From Ohtaekwangia sp036568665 (GTDB taxonomy: Bacteria > Bacteroidota > Bacteroidia > Cytophagales > Cyclobacteriaceae), in assembly GCF_036568665.1 (NCBI RefSeq), contig NZ_DATCSD010000428.1, positions 1 to 64,000 on the forward strand: a stretch of DNA of 64,000 bases. Direction: 5' to 3'. The position numbers were made by a program, and so were the translations under genes. Below are positions 9,174 to 17,730 of the stretch, piece by piece; positions within the stretch are counted from its first letter, which is position 1; each line of letters opens with the position of its first letter. Below the pieces are notes generated by a model, which worked only from the letters and a program-made list of their open reading frames with translations, was not told the DNA's origin and made no database searches.

Positions 9174-10590
9174 TTTGCTCAGTCTTATTCCGCTATGGAT
9201 TTTGTCGAGTGCAGCCATCCTGATCTTCTTTTCGATCTCGATTAAGCGCAATCACAAAGTAATTTTTGTGATCACCGTGCTCTCACTGATTGTTGATTTC
9301 CTGTATCTCACGTTCTATAGCGATCGTCACATGCAAGCCATTGAGCCATTACTCATCTTCGATGGCTTTGGTATATTTAATATAGGACTCATATTGCTCA
9401 CAACGCTGGTGGTTGTATTGATCTCGTATGCGTATTTTGAACAACGCGAAGAGCGAAAAGAAGAATACTATATATTGATGATCCTCGCGGCACTGGGTTC
9501 GGTAATATTGGTGATCAGTAAACATTTTGTGTCGCTGTTCCTCGGTCTTGAAATACTCAGTGTATCACTCTATGCATTGATCGCTTACCTGCGAACACGC
9601 GAACGTTCTGATGAAGCCGGTATAAAATATCTTATCCTTGCAGCGTTCTCGTCTGCATTCCTGCTATTCGGTATGGCATTGGTATATGCTACTACAGGCT
9701 CAATGGAATTTACCGGTATAGCAAACTGGATTGCGCAGGCACACGAAATGCCGCTCATGGTAGTAGCAGGCTTTGGTATGATGATCGTAGGCATCGGTTT
9801 CAAACTAGGTGTAGTGCCGTTCCACATGTGGACGCCCGATGTATATGAAGGATCGCCTGCACCTGTAACAGCTTTTATCGCTACAGTTTCCAAGGGAGGC
9901 ATGGTGGCGCTGCTGGTGCGTTTCTTCAATGCGCTGAATGGTTATCAGTATACTTCCTTTACCTTGATATTTACCATACTTGCTATTTCATCTATGTTTA
10001 TCGGAAATATACTCGCGCTTCGGCAAAGCAACGTTAAAAGGCTGCTCGCATATTCATCCATTGCACATTTAGGATATTTACTGGTGGCATTCCTGGCAGG
10101 AGAGAAGCTCGGCATGGAGGCCATGGTATTTTACCTGGTAGCCTATTTCATTACAACACTCGGTGCCTTTGGTATACTCGCCACGCTATCGGATAAAGAA
10201 CGCGATGCAGAACAATTGGAAGATTACCGCGGTCTCCTCTGGAGACGACCTCTCACGGCTATAGTATTCAGTGCCATGTTGCTCTCACTCGCAGGTATAC
10301 CTCTTACCGCGGGCTTTGTTGGAAAGTTCTACGTAATTGCTGCGGGAGTACATACCCAGCGTTGGCTGCTGGTAGTGGCACTCATTGTTAACAGCGTAAT
10401 CGGTCTGTATTACTATATCAAGCTCATGGCTGTTATGTTCGATCAGCAACAGGAAGAAAAACCGTCTCAGGAACTTCATCCACTGGTATATATAGTGAGC
10501 AGTATAACATTAGCTGTGCTGGCCCTGTCCTTGTTCTGGATCGGTGTAAGCCCCGAGGGAATGGTGGCATTGATTCGCTCTGTATTATAG
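9160..10590 (+). CDS. nuoN: NADH-quinone oxidoreductase subunit N
   Basis: This is the antiporter-like proton-pumping subunit N next to NuoK/NuoJ in the membrane arm, 476 aa and about 14 helices. Motifs include FLGLEILSVSLYALIAY (conserved Glu), KLGVVPFHMWTPDVYEGSP (conserved Lys) and SNVKRLLAYSSIAHLGYLL. It is the last gene of the operon; a 139-196 bp gap follows before an unrelated regulator. No clear rho-independent terminator was seen after it. Confidence 0.96.
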   Translation: MNKSDLLSLIPLWILSSAAILIFFSISIKRNHKVIFVITVLSLIVDFLYLTFYSDRHMQAIEPLLIFDGFGIFNIGLILLTTLVVVLISYAYFEQREERKEEYYILMILAALGSVILVISKHFVSLFLGLEILSVSLYALIAYLRTRERSDEAGIKYLILAAFSSAFLLFGMALVYATTGSMEFTGIANWIAQAHEMPLMVVAGFGMMIVGIGFKLGVVPFHMWTPDVYEGSPAPVTAFIATVSKGGMVALLVRFFNALNGYQYTSFTLIFTILAISSMFIGNILALRQSNVKRLLAYSSIAHLGYLLVAFLAGEKLGMEAMVFYLVAYFITTLGAFGILATLSDKERDAEQLEDYRGLLWRRPLTAIVFSAMLLSLAGIPLTAGFVGKFYVIAAGVHTQRWLLVVALIVNSVIGLYYYIKLMAVMFDQQQEEKPSQELHPLVYIVSSITLAVLALSLFWIGVSPEGMVALIRSVL

Positions 10591-10786
10591 TGTTATCTTA
10601 CTTCCCTGATAAGAATACATTTAGCCGGTAGCGCATTATTCGTCAAAATAGACCTTTCGGTCACTAATTAATTTGAAATAAGCATTATTTATTACGAGCT
10701 GTTTTCGGATTAACACATTCTTCTGTTCTTTGCCTGCGCAGAATGATTTTGTTCATGCAGCGATTTTGCAGGGGGAGGGTGGTAGA

Positions 10787-11521
10787 ATGAACTTTATTGC
10801 AATAGACAGAGACTGGACTTTTTCTTATGTCAATCTAAACGAAAAGTATCCTTATCGTATCGCGATTGGCAATATCAGTTATCCTTATCTTAATTCGGTT
10901 GGAGAGCAGTTTCGCGAGCGTTGCATCGAGGCGATGAAAGATCAGCGTGCAATGCGAGTGGAGATTTATTGTGCACTGGATGGCGCAGTATGGGAATATC
11001 ATATTTACCCCGGCCCGGCAGGATTATCTATATATTTCAAAGATATAACCAGGGAAGAGAACGCGGAGCGCAACCTGTCCAAGAAACAGCATACAGGAAG
11101 CAAGGAACAGCGTGCCGCTCAGGAAGAAATGCTGCTGCGTGAAATAGAATTACACAGGAGCAACAATCTTTCAAAGCTTGCCATTCCTACTGTAGAGGGT
11201 TTCGACTTTGTTGCTATACAGGAAATACTATACTGTAAAGCATCCGGAAATTATACTGAGATTTTTACTACCGATGGTGCACGACATCTTTCCAGCCGCC
11301 AGTTAAAAGATTATGAGCTATTGCTGCAGAACTATAACTTCTTCAGAATACATCATTCCTGTATTATACAACTCGACTATATAAAGACCTATACACGAGG
11401 TGAGGGTGGATACGTTGTAATGGTTGATAACACAGCCCTTGATGTTTCAAGGCGAAAGAAGAGTGCGTTTCTTGAACGGCTCGGATACAGAGCGTCAGAC
11501 GCATTTACGAAAGTAGTATAA
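10787..11521 (+). CDS. PAS-like and LytTR-domain transcriptional regulator
   Basis: This is a predicted DNA-binding regulator of 244 aa. The C-terminal 95 residues form a LytTR domain: EILYCKASGNYTEIFTTDG, then HLSSRQLKDYE, FFRIHHSCIIQLDYI and the closing LDVSRRKK segment, all typical of the AlgR/AgrA/LytR DNA-binding fold. The N-terminal part resembles a small PAS sensor (AIDRDWTFSYVN... and YFKDITREENAERNLS leading into a coil). There is no receiver domain, so it is not a classical response regulator. The frame stays open upstream to a TTG at 10730, but the ATG at 10787 is preferred because a purine-rich GGGGGAGGGTGG lies just before it. The ligand and target genes are unknown. A signalling gene pair follows 157 bp downstream. 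Confidence 0.8.
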   Translation: MNFIAIDRDWTFSYVNLNEKYPYRIAIGNISYPYLNSVGEQFRERCIEAMKDQRAMRVEIYCALDGAVWEYHIYPGPAGLSIYFKDITREENAERNLSKKQHTGSKEQRAAQEEMLLREIELHRSNNLSKLAIPTVEGFDFVAIQEILYCKASGNYTEIFTTDGARHLSSRQLKDYELLLQNYNFFRIHHSCIIQLDYIKTYTRGEGGYVVMVDNTALDVSRRKKSAFLERLGYRASDAFTKVV

Positions 11522-11677
11522 TTCTCTCCGGCTAAAAGCCATCCCTTCCCGGTTAATTCATCATTACCTCCAGTTATACATTCGCTGGTCTGCCTGTTCG
11601 TTGCGCGTATAGTTTTGCGCTCCCTCAACTGCTGCATCCGGTTTTTTTGATGTCTTTCCTCATAACAATACTGAATA

Positions 11678-13312
11678 ATGAAATATACACTTATTGAACG
11701 TCAAAGACTTGCCATCCTTGAAGAGAAAGTGGCGTTATTGGAATCGCAAATTGAAGTAGCCAGGAATTTTGTCAGAGAAATTGAGAAAGGTAATCTGGAA
11801 ATAAACCTGGAACACGATGTTGCCGGGGAGGGCAATTCACTGGCGTTGTCTTTAACGAGCATGCGCGATCAGATGAAGAAGATTGCCGAAGATGAAAAGC
11901 AACGTAACTGGATAACCGAAGGGCTTGCCCGGTTTGTAGATATACTCCGAACCAAGAACGACAACCTGAAAGAGCTGGCAGAAACAGTTATCAGTCATGT
12001 AGTTAAATATATAGGTGCCAACCAGGGCGCGTTGTATGTGATGAGCGAAGACACGTCTGATGTACATCTCGAACTGGTAGCGTGCTATGCCTATAATCGC
12101 AAGAAACATATAGCGCAGCGATTCGCATTGGGCGAAGGGCTTGCCGGCCAGGCTGTGCTGGAGAAAAATACTATATATATGACAAATCTTCCTCCGGATT
12201 TTGTGAAGATAACGTCCGGACTGGGAGAGGCACTTCCCAGAAATCTGCTCATCGTACCGTTGATTCTGAATGATATAGTATATGGAGTAGTGGAGCTCGC
12301 TTCGTTCACCGTATTTCAAAATCATCACCGTGAATTTATTGAACGGTTGGCAGAGAGTATAGCAGCCACTATATCTGCAGCCAGGGTTAATCAGCATACG
12401 CGCAAACTTTTGCACGAAAGTCAGGTGCAGGGCGAACAGATGCGTGCGCAGGAAGAAGAGATGCGCCAGAATGTAGAAGAGCTTCAATCCACGCAAGAGC
12501 AAATGCAGCGCGTGTTAAAAGAGATCGAGGTGAAGGAAGCGTATGTAAATCAGCTTCTCAATGTATCGCCTGATATGATCTTCACGGTAGATAAAGAGTA
12601 TAAACTCGTAAGCTGGAATAAAGCATTTGCGCGATCGCGCGAGCAGTTAGGTATGCGGGTAGAGAAAGGCTTAAATACATTGGATTGGCATCAGCTTGCT
12701 GAACGAGAAAATCAGTTGCATCTGTATAAGCGTGTGTTTGCAGGAGAGACATTCGAATATACGTTGAAGAGTATACTGAATGGTGTTGAGTATCATCACC
12801 TCTCTATATATGCACCGCTTATTGACGACCATGGCAATATATATGAAGCTGCGGTTTTTGCCAAGGATGTTACTGCTATAATAAAAGCGCAGAAGCAACT
12901 GGAAGTGGTGCTCACGGAATCTCAGCAAAAGAACGAGGAACTAAGTGCACAGGAAGAAGAGCTTCGGCAGAACATGGAAGAACTGCAGGCCACACAGGAA
13001 GCCATGATCGCGAAGCAGGCCGAGATAGATCGTGCGCGCGAGGAGAATGAGCGCATTAAACAGGAAGAAGCAGAGCGCTCGGTAAAGGTAGGTGAGATGC
13101 AGAAGAAGTCGATGCTCAACGCGACTCTGAAATTGAAGAGTAAAGTGAATGAGCTGGAACAGATGAAGCAGGAGATGGAACGGGTGAAGCAGGATGAAGC
13201 TGTGCGTGCACAAAAGATAGCGGAGATGCAGAAGCAGGCCATGAATAAACTGAGTCTGCGGCTCAAGGCTTCGGAAGAAGAATTGAAACGACTTAAATCA
13301 ACTATAAATTAA
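11678..13312 (+). CDS. soluble HAMP-like/GAF/PAS coiled-coil signalling protein
   Basis: The order of parts in this 544-aa protein is a helical N-terminus with a HAMP-like stretch (about residues 40-85), a GAF domain (about 95-235, with GLAGQAVLEKNTIYMTNLP and the PLILNDIVYGVVELAS core), a coiled coil with the repeated motif AQEEEMRQNVEELQSTQEQM, a PAS domain (about 285-400, starting VNQLLNVSPDMIFTVDKEYKLVSWN), and a long Glu/Lys/Gln-rich coiled coil to the end. No transmembrane segment, histidine kinase, GGDEF or methyl-accepting domain was seen. It looks like a scaffold or sensor that must act through a partner. The STAS-like protein encoded 9 bp downstream is the obvious candidate. Relatives in Bacteroidota usually carry a kinase or a membrane anchor. 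Confidence 0.75.
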   Translation: MKYTLIERQRLAILEEKVALLESQIEVARNFVREIEKGNLEINLEHDVAGEGNSLALSLTSMRDQMKKIAEDEKQRNWITEGLARFVDILRTKNDNLKELAETVISHVVKYIGANQGALYVMSEDTSDVHLELVACYAYNRKKHIAQRFALGEGLAGQAVLEKNTIYMTNLPPDFVKITSGLGEALPRNLLIVPLILNDIVYGVVELASFTVFQNHHREFIERLAESIAATISAARVNQHTRKLLHESQVQGEQMRAQEEEMRQNVEELQSTQEQMQRVLKEIEVKEAYVNQLLNVSPDMIFTVDKEYKLVSWNKAFARSREQLGMRVEKGLNTLDWHQLAERENQLHLYKRVFAGETFEYTLKSILNGVEYHHLSIYAPLIDDHGNIYEAAVFAKDVTAIIKAQKQLEVVLTESQQKNEELSAQEEELRQNMEELQATQEAMIAKQAEIDRAREENERIKQEEAERSVKVGEMQKKSMLNATLKLKSKVNELEQMKQEMERVKQDEAVRAQKIAEMQKQAMNKLSLRLKASEEELKRLKSTIN

Positions 13313-13321
13313 ACCTGTATC

Positions 13322-13756
13322 ATGAAAAAAGAATTAATTGTAAGTTTTGAGTACGGTGTAGCAAAGAATGGCGCACATATATACTTTCTGCCTGAACTGA
13401 ACTGTATACTTCTGGAATGGAAAGGCGATGTGCTGCTGGAAGAGTGGATCGAAATTCTGACGCGCGGTGCTCAGGAAGTTGCCAAAAACAAAGCGACTAA
13501 CTGGATCGGAGATACTTCGAACCTGGGCGCTACCAGCGATGAACATAACAAATGGGTACAGGAAGTATTTACTCCTATGGTAATAAAAGCAGGTCTTAAA
13601 AAGATTACCGTTGTTTTACCGAACGATATACTCGGTGAGATGTCGATGCAGGAGATCATGGAAGATCTGAAGAACACGGCTTCCAGCTCATCAACCATGG
13701 AGGCGATGTATACAAAAGATATCAACGAGGCTTTTGCCTGGGTTAAAGGAAACTAG
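13322..13756 (+). CDS. STAS/SpoIIAA-like small protein
   Basis: This 144-aa soluble protein has the alternating strand-helix pattern of SpoIIAA-like/STAS proteins: a first hairpin (HIYFLPELNCILLEWKGDV), a helix with EEWIEILTRGAQ, then NWIGDTSNLGATSDEHNKWV and ITVVLPNDILGEMSMQEIM. It starts 9 bp after the coiled-coil sensor gene, so the two are probably co-transcribed and their products may interact. No catalytic residues are recognisable. A strong terminator follows. The family assignment rests on fold-like pattern and context, not on a decisive motif. Confidence 0.6.
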   Translation: MKKELIVSFEYGVAKNGAHIYFLPELNCILLEWKGDVLLEEWIEILTRGAQEVAKNKATNWIGDTSNLGATSDEHNKWVQEVFTPMVIKAGLKKITVVLPNDILGEMSMQEIMEDLKNTASSSSTMEAMYTKDINEAFAWVKGN

Positions 13757-13788
13757 ATATATGGTATATCTTGTTTAGGTTGTAAAAG

Positions 13789-13818
13789 GAAATGCCAGGG
13801 CTGTTCACCTGGCATTTT
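13789..13818 (+). terminator. rho-independent terminator after the STAS-like gene
   Basis: A 10-bp stem, AAATGCCAGG (13790-13799) pairing with CCTGGCATTT (13808-13817), encloses an 8-nt loop and ends in a T run on the + strand. It lies 33 bp after the stop codon at 13756. Confidence 0.85.
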
Positions 13819-13862
13819 TACTATATATAGGGAAAAGGAAATCATACTCTTCTTTGAATCTC

Positions 13863-13975
13863 TATTAACGAATAACGGAATTGAACATCGAACAAGGAAC
13901 ACTGATCAACGAATGTCGAAGTATAAAAGATCTGGAAGACGGGAGGTCCGAACCATTTTCCACTCACGAATAACA
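13863..13975 (-). repeat. dispersed intergenic repeat, copy A
   Basis: The core 13863-13927, read on the - strand, is nearly the same as copy B at 16747: it contains ACTTCGACATTCGTTGATC, then GTGTTCCTTGTTCGAT and CGTTATTCGTTA. On the + strand the extension GGAAGAC...GGTCCGAA...CATTTTCC...ACGAATAAC up to about 13975 also occurs in copy D. The whole 13757-14065 gap is accounted for by this repeat and two terminators. No ORF runs through it. Confidence 0.75.
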
Positions 13976-14011
13976 AATAACTATTAACGGATATACGTAA
14001 CGACTAACGAT

Positions 14012-14042
14012 AATAAAAAATGCCAGACATACATCTGGCATC
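14012..14042 (-). terminator. rho-independent terminator of the transketolase gene
   Basis: On the - strand GATGCCAGA pairs with TCTGGCATT across a 6-nt loop, followed by a T6 run (A6 at 14015-14020 on +). It stands 24 bp after the transketolase stop and faces the terminator at 13789. Both use the stem word ATGCCAG. Confidence 0.85.
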
Positions 14043-14065
14043 CTTATAATATATATTCTTAAAAA

Positions 14066-14917
14066 TTAGTAATCGCCCAGTGTCTCTTCGAGTTGTGCGA
14101 GTGCTTTTTTCAGTTCTTCATCATTGGGAGCAACACCGTGCCATTTGTGTGAGCCAACCATGTAGTCAACACCAAAGCCCATTTCGGTTTTCATCAGGTT
14201 GATCACGGGTTTGCCTTGCTTGGCGAGCTTCTGTGCATTTTCCAAACCGGCTACTACTTCTTCCATCACATTACCGTTAAACTCCTGCACGATCCAACCG
14301 AAAGATTCCCACTTGGCGCGGAGATTCAACAAGGAAAGTATTTTATCTACCGGGCCATCAATCTGCTGGCCATTATAGTCAATCGTAGCAATCAGGTTAT
14401 CAACTTTGTTGTGGCCGGCATACATAGCTGCTTCCCAAACTTGTCCTTCCTGCAGCTCGCCATCGCCCATCAATACATATACAAAGCGATCGTCTTTGTT
14501 CAGCTTCTTGGCCTGCGCGGCACCAATGGATACCGATAAGCCCTGGCCGAGCGAGCCGGAAGCGATGCGTATACCCGGAAGGTGTTCGTGCGTAGCAGGG
14601 TGACCTTGCAAGCGTGAATCAAGCTTACGGAATGTAGCGAGTTCTTTTATATCAAAATACCCGGCTCTTGCCAGGGTTGAATACCATACCGGGGAGATGT
14701 GACCGTTGGAGAGGAAGAAAAGATCTTCACCAATACCATCCATGTTGAACTTCGGGTCGTGCTTCAATTGCTTGAAGTAGAGGGCGACAAAGAAATCAGT
14801 ACAGCCGAGTGATCCGCCCGGGTGACCGGACTGGCAACCATGTACCATGCGAACAATGTCTCTGCGAATCTGTGAACTCAGTCTCTTAAGGGAAGCGATG
14901 TCGGTTGTTTGGCTCAT
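14066..14917 (-). CDS. transketolase, N-terminal (TPP-binding) subunit
   Basis: Transketolase moves two-carbon ketol units between sugar phosphates in the pentose phosphate pathway. In some bacteria it is split in two genes; this 283-aa protein is the N-terminal, thiamine-diphosphate-binding half. Visible family parts are HGCQSGHPGGSLGCTDFF near residue 30, GSLGQGLSVSIGAAQAKK, the TPP/Mg motif MGDGELQEGQVWEA, and IDYNGQQIDG. The C-terminal pyrimidine-binding half usually lies directly downstream, but here the next feature is a terminator and then a convergent gene, and the upstream neighbour is a cyclophilin. The partner must be elsewhere in the genome, or the protein pairs differently. The protein itself looks intact. 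Confidence 0.85.
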   Translation of the reverse strand: MSQTTDIASLKRLSSQIRRDIVRMVHGCQSGHPGGSLGCTDFFVALYFKQLKHDPKFNMDGIGEDLFFLSNGHISPVWYSTLARAGYFDIKELATFRKLDSRLQGHPATHEHLPGIRIASGSLGQGLSVSIGAAQAKKLNKDDRFVYVLMGDGELQEGQVWEAAMYAGHNKVDNLIATIDYNGQQIDGPVDKILSLLNLRAKWESFGWIVQEFNGNVMEEVVAGLENAQKLAKQGKPVINLMKTEMGFGVDYMVGSHKWHGVAPNDEELKKALAQLEETLGDY

Positions 14918-14998
14918 GAAGTCAAAATTTGTCGCGAAGATGCTGTAATTTTTCTAACCTTGAAAGAAAAAGCGGTGTCAATTCAGGATATGGTGTGT

Positions 14999-15691
14999 TT
15001 ATTTTGATTCTACCACACGAATCGTAAACGGAACTTTGTGCAGCGGGTGATCGGTGTTGTAAACCTTCTCGCTGGCAATCTTGTCAACAACATCCAGTCC
15101 TTCCGTTACCTCACCAAACACAGTATATTCCCCATCGAGCGTCATATAGCCTCCTACCGTACGATAGGCCTCTCTTTGCTCCGGTATTACATTTATACCG
15201 AGGTTGCGTGCTTCAATATCGATGTCTTCATCGGTGTAGCGTGTTCCATGCACAATGAAGAATTCGGCTGCTGATGATTCTTTTTTCGGATTGTTTTCGG
15301 TAACACGTGCCATCGAAAGTGCGCCCTTCTTATGAAAATGTTTCGGATTGAACTCCGATGGAATGACGTAGTTCAGTTTCTTTTTCAAGTCGCCACCCTG
15401 GATCATAAACTCATACGCGATGCGGTAAAAATCAGCCTCATCGTAATAACCTTCCTTGATGAGCTTCACGAAATTAGCGCGGTGCAGCGGTGTATCTTCG
15501 TATAGCTTCAGGCGAATAGTGCCCATCTTCGTCTCGATGATCACTTCATTCTCCGGGTTTTCTTTACCATACTGTGTCAGTACTTCTTTCAGATTTTCAG
15601 GTGTGATCACCACGCTCTCTTTCTTGCCGCACGACAGGAACAGAAACATGAGTGATACTATACAAAAGTAGTTTATTGGGTAATGTTTCAT
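14999..15691 (-). CDS. cyclophilin-type peptidyl-prolyl isomerase lipoprotein
   Basis: This 230-aa exported isomerase would assist folding of envelope proteins. The N-terminus is a lipoprotein signal with the lipobox FLSC, so the mature protein is probably lipid-anchored. The cyclophilin core follows from about residue 55: METKMG-like strand, TPLHRANFVKLIKEGYYD, FYRIAYEFMIQGGD, GALSMAR and SSAAEFFIVHG, ending in YTVFGEVTEGLDVVDKIA. The usual catalytic Arg in the FHR position is present as FYR. The frame extends 6 codons further to a GTG, but the ATG at 15691 begins a normal signal peptide and is preferred. Confidence 0.88.
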   Translation of the reverse strand: MKHYPINYFCIVSLMFLFLSCGKKESVVITPENLKEVLTQYGKENPENEVIIETKMGTIRLKLYEDTPLHRANFVKLIKEGYYDEADFYRIAYEFMIQGGDLKKKLNYVIPSEFNPKHFHKKGALSMARVTENNPKKESSAAEFFIVHGTRYTDEDIDIEARNLGINVIPEQREAYRTVGGYMTLDGEYTVFGEVTEGLDVVDKIASEKVYNTDHPLHKVPFTIRVVESK

Positions 15692-15786
15692 GATCGTAAA
15701 GAATTTCACAAAGTAAAAACGTTTGCAATAATGTACAACGTAAAAGCATTTTAACGCTTTACTTTAATCTCTATATTCGCCCGCTC

Positions 15787-16686
15787 ATGGACAGCAAGAA
15801 ACATTATCTGGCCGCGATATCTGCCTTTGTGATCTGGGGATTCTTCTCCATTCCATTGCGGGCACTCAAGGCATATTCGGCAGGAGAGATCCTGTACTTT
15901 CGTATTTTGTTTTCATCGCTGGTGTTACTGGTCATCGTGTTGGGATTCAAACGCGATGCCTTGCGTAAAGACTTTGCTTTTCTCAAATCATTTCCCGCTG
16001 CCAAACAACGCAATGTTATCCTGCTCACATTGGCAGGTGGTGCATTGCTTACGGTAAACTGGCTTACGTTTATTTATATCGTTAATCATATCAACATCAA
16101 AACGGCTTCATTCTCGTATCTCATCTGCCCGGTAATTACAGCTGTATTAGGATATGTGTTGATACAGGAGAAGATGTCTACCCTGCAGTGGATAGCCGTA
16201 GCGTTGTGTACAGTAAGTTGCGTGGTGATGGGAATGAATTCAGCACTCGAGCTTGGCTATAGCTTTCTTACAGCCTTTACCTACGCGCTATATCTGATCT
16301 CACAGCGAAAGAATCAGGGCTTCGATCGTATGATCGTGCTTTGTATACAGGTGTTGTTCTCGTTCATCATCCTGAATATATTCTATGGTCAGTTGATACA
16401 TGCCATACCATCAGCACCTGTATTCTATAGTATCATTTTCGGTATAGCCGTGGTGTTTACTGTATTGCCATTGTTCCTGAATCTGTTTGCCCTGAACAGG
16501 ATCAACTCCGCTACTATAGGTATACTGATGTATCTCAATCCACTGATCAACTTCAGCGTGGCTTTTGTTGTATTTGGAGAAACCGTCAATAGCATACAAC
16601 TGGTGGGCTACTGTATCATTGTGGTAGCACTGGTGATATTCAATTATCCGGCAGTGGAGAGCTTGAGGCTTAAAGTGAAAAGCTGA
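15787..16686 (+). CDS. RarD-type EamA family transporter
   Basis: This 299-aa integral membrane protein has ten predicted transmembrane segments in two EamA repeats. The N-terminus (AISAFVIWGFFSIPLRALK, then GEILYFRILFSSLVLL) and the LTVNWLTFIYIVNH segment are typical of the RarD branch of drug/metabolite transporters. The substrate of this branch is not settled; the name comes from chloramphenicol sensitivity in E. coli. It is divergent from the cyclophilin gene with a 95-bp gap, and convergent with the lipoprotein gene at 16861. Confidence 0.82.
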   Translation: MDSKKHYLAAISAFVIWGFFSIPLRALKAYSAGEILYFRILFSSLVLLVIVLGFKRDALRKDFAFLKSFPAAKQRNVILLTLAGGALLTVNWLTFIYIVNHINIKTASFSYLICPVITAVLGYVLIQEKMSTLQWIAVALCTVSCVVMGMNSALELGYSFLTAFTYALYLISQRKNQGFDRMIVLCIQVLFSFIILNIFYGQLIHAIPSAPVFYSIIFGIAVVFTVLPLFLNLFALNRINSATIGILMYLNPLINFSVAFVVFGETVNSIQLVGYCIIVVALVIFNYPAVESLRLKVKS

Positions 16687-16746
16687 AAGTATTTCCCGCC
16701 CGATAACTATCGGGAGCAGATAAACGCAGAAGTTTAAAATAGAAAG

Positions 16747-16822
16747 TTATACTTCGACATTCGTTGATCGGTGTTCCTTGTTCGATATTCAATTTCGTTA
16801 TTGGTTACACGTTATCCGTTAG
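16747..16822 (+). repeat. dispersed intergenic repeat, copy B
   Basis: The sequence TTATACTTCGACATTCGTTG followed by ATCGGTGTTCCTTGTTCGAT, ATTCAATTTCGTTATT and a GTTATCCGTTAG tail matches the reverse complement of copy A at nearly all positions of the first 60 bases. It lies between the convergent 3' ends of the RarD-type gene and the lipoprotein gene. It has no coding capacity. Confidence 0.75.
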
Positions 16823-16860
16823 CAATCTGTTCTGAGGATTCGCAGAGTTGTACTGCTCGG

Positions 16861-17490
16861 TTATTTCGCAATTTTTACTTTTATACTTCTTTCAGTCACT
16901 CCTCCTTTACTGTCATCCCAACCGTCACCTACTAGATAAAATTGAGAGTCAATCTTAATAAGCCTGTTTTCATAGTCTTTTTCTTCAGACAAAAATGCTT
17001 TTGTTCTTGCAACTTCTTCCCACTTTCCGCTTTTAAAAGTCCACACAAAAATGTTATACCAATAACCTTCAAACCATTCAGAAAATAATATAATCTCGTT
17101 GGCTTGGTCATGGTTCATGTCATCCGCCTTTTCCAGGTAAACGCTGAGGGAGTGGTCAATAATAAGGTCCGGAATGTTGCCAGTGAATTTAATTTTCACC
17201 TCGCAATTTGTATTTGCACATTCTTTTTCAATTGTACCGTCTGCCCGCACACTGCGATCATAAATAACATAAGCCGTGTCGACACTTTTGTCATTGTTGA
17301 TATCGCCAACGTAATAAGGTTCGTGGATATGTTCGATTATATTTTGGGCAGGTTTTGAATCTATACTGTCAGCCAATACTATAGCTTGCTTGTCGGGCAA
17401 AACATTATCGGTTGCATTTTTCTGTCCGCAGGCAGAGAGTAAGATAATTAAGGATATCAGACTCGTACGTGTAGTTCTATATTGGGGCAT
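16861..17490 (-). CDS. predicted lipoprotein of unknown function
   Basis: This 209-aa protein has an N-terminal signal and the lipobox LSAC, so it is probably lipid-anchored in the periplasm or outer membrane. After a low-complexity linker, the segment YYVGDINNDKSVDTAYVIYDR has the look of an FG-GAP/VCBS-type calcium-binding loop (D-x-N-x-D-x-x-x-D), and a second one, KADDMNHDQANEIILFSEW, follows. Three Cys lie in the mature part (ECANTNCEV). Its codons are more AT-rich and less dominated by TATA words than the neighbours, so it may be recently acquired. No specific function can be assigned. Confidence 0.65.
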   Translation of the reverse strand: MPQYRTTRTSLISLIILLSACGQKNATDNVLPDKQAIVLADSIDSKPAQNIIEHIHEPYYVGDINNDKSVDTAYVIYDRSVRADGTIEKECANTNCEVKIKFTGNIPDLIIDHSLSVYLEKADDMNHDQANEIILFSEWFEGYWYNIFVWTFKSGKWEEVARTKAFLSEEKDYENRLIKIDSQFYLVGDGWDDSKGGVTERSIKVKIAK

Positions 17491-17585
17491 AGCTCCTAAA
17501 TATAGGGAATTATCTATTGAGGCAACTCAGTATATATAGGACTTTCTTCTTAAAAGGGGCAGATGTATAGCACGCAATACTGAGA

Positions 17586-17640
17586 AAGGTTCACAACGTC
17601 AACATTCGTTGATCGATATTTCTTGTTCGATATTTATTTT
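17586..17640 (+). repeat. dispersed intergenic repeat, copy C (diverged)
   Basis: The parts AACATTCGTTGATCGATATT and TCTTGTTCGATATTTATTTT match copies A and B with several changes. The copy lies in the 240-bp gap between the start of the lipoprotein gene and the 3' end of the PBP1A gene. The rest of that gap is AT-rich with GAAAGC/CTTTC words and no ORF of interest. Confidence 0.6.
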
Positions 17641-17730
17641 CCCGCAGATGAAAATGCAAGCAGAAAGCTAAAAGCTGAGCAGCATGCATTTACTTTCCGC
17701 TTTCAACTTTCTGCTTTATACTTTATATTA

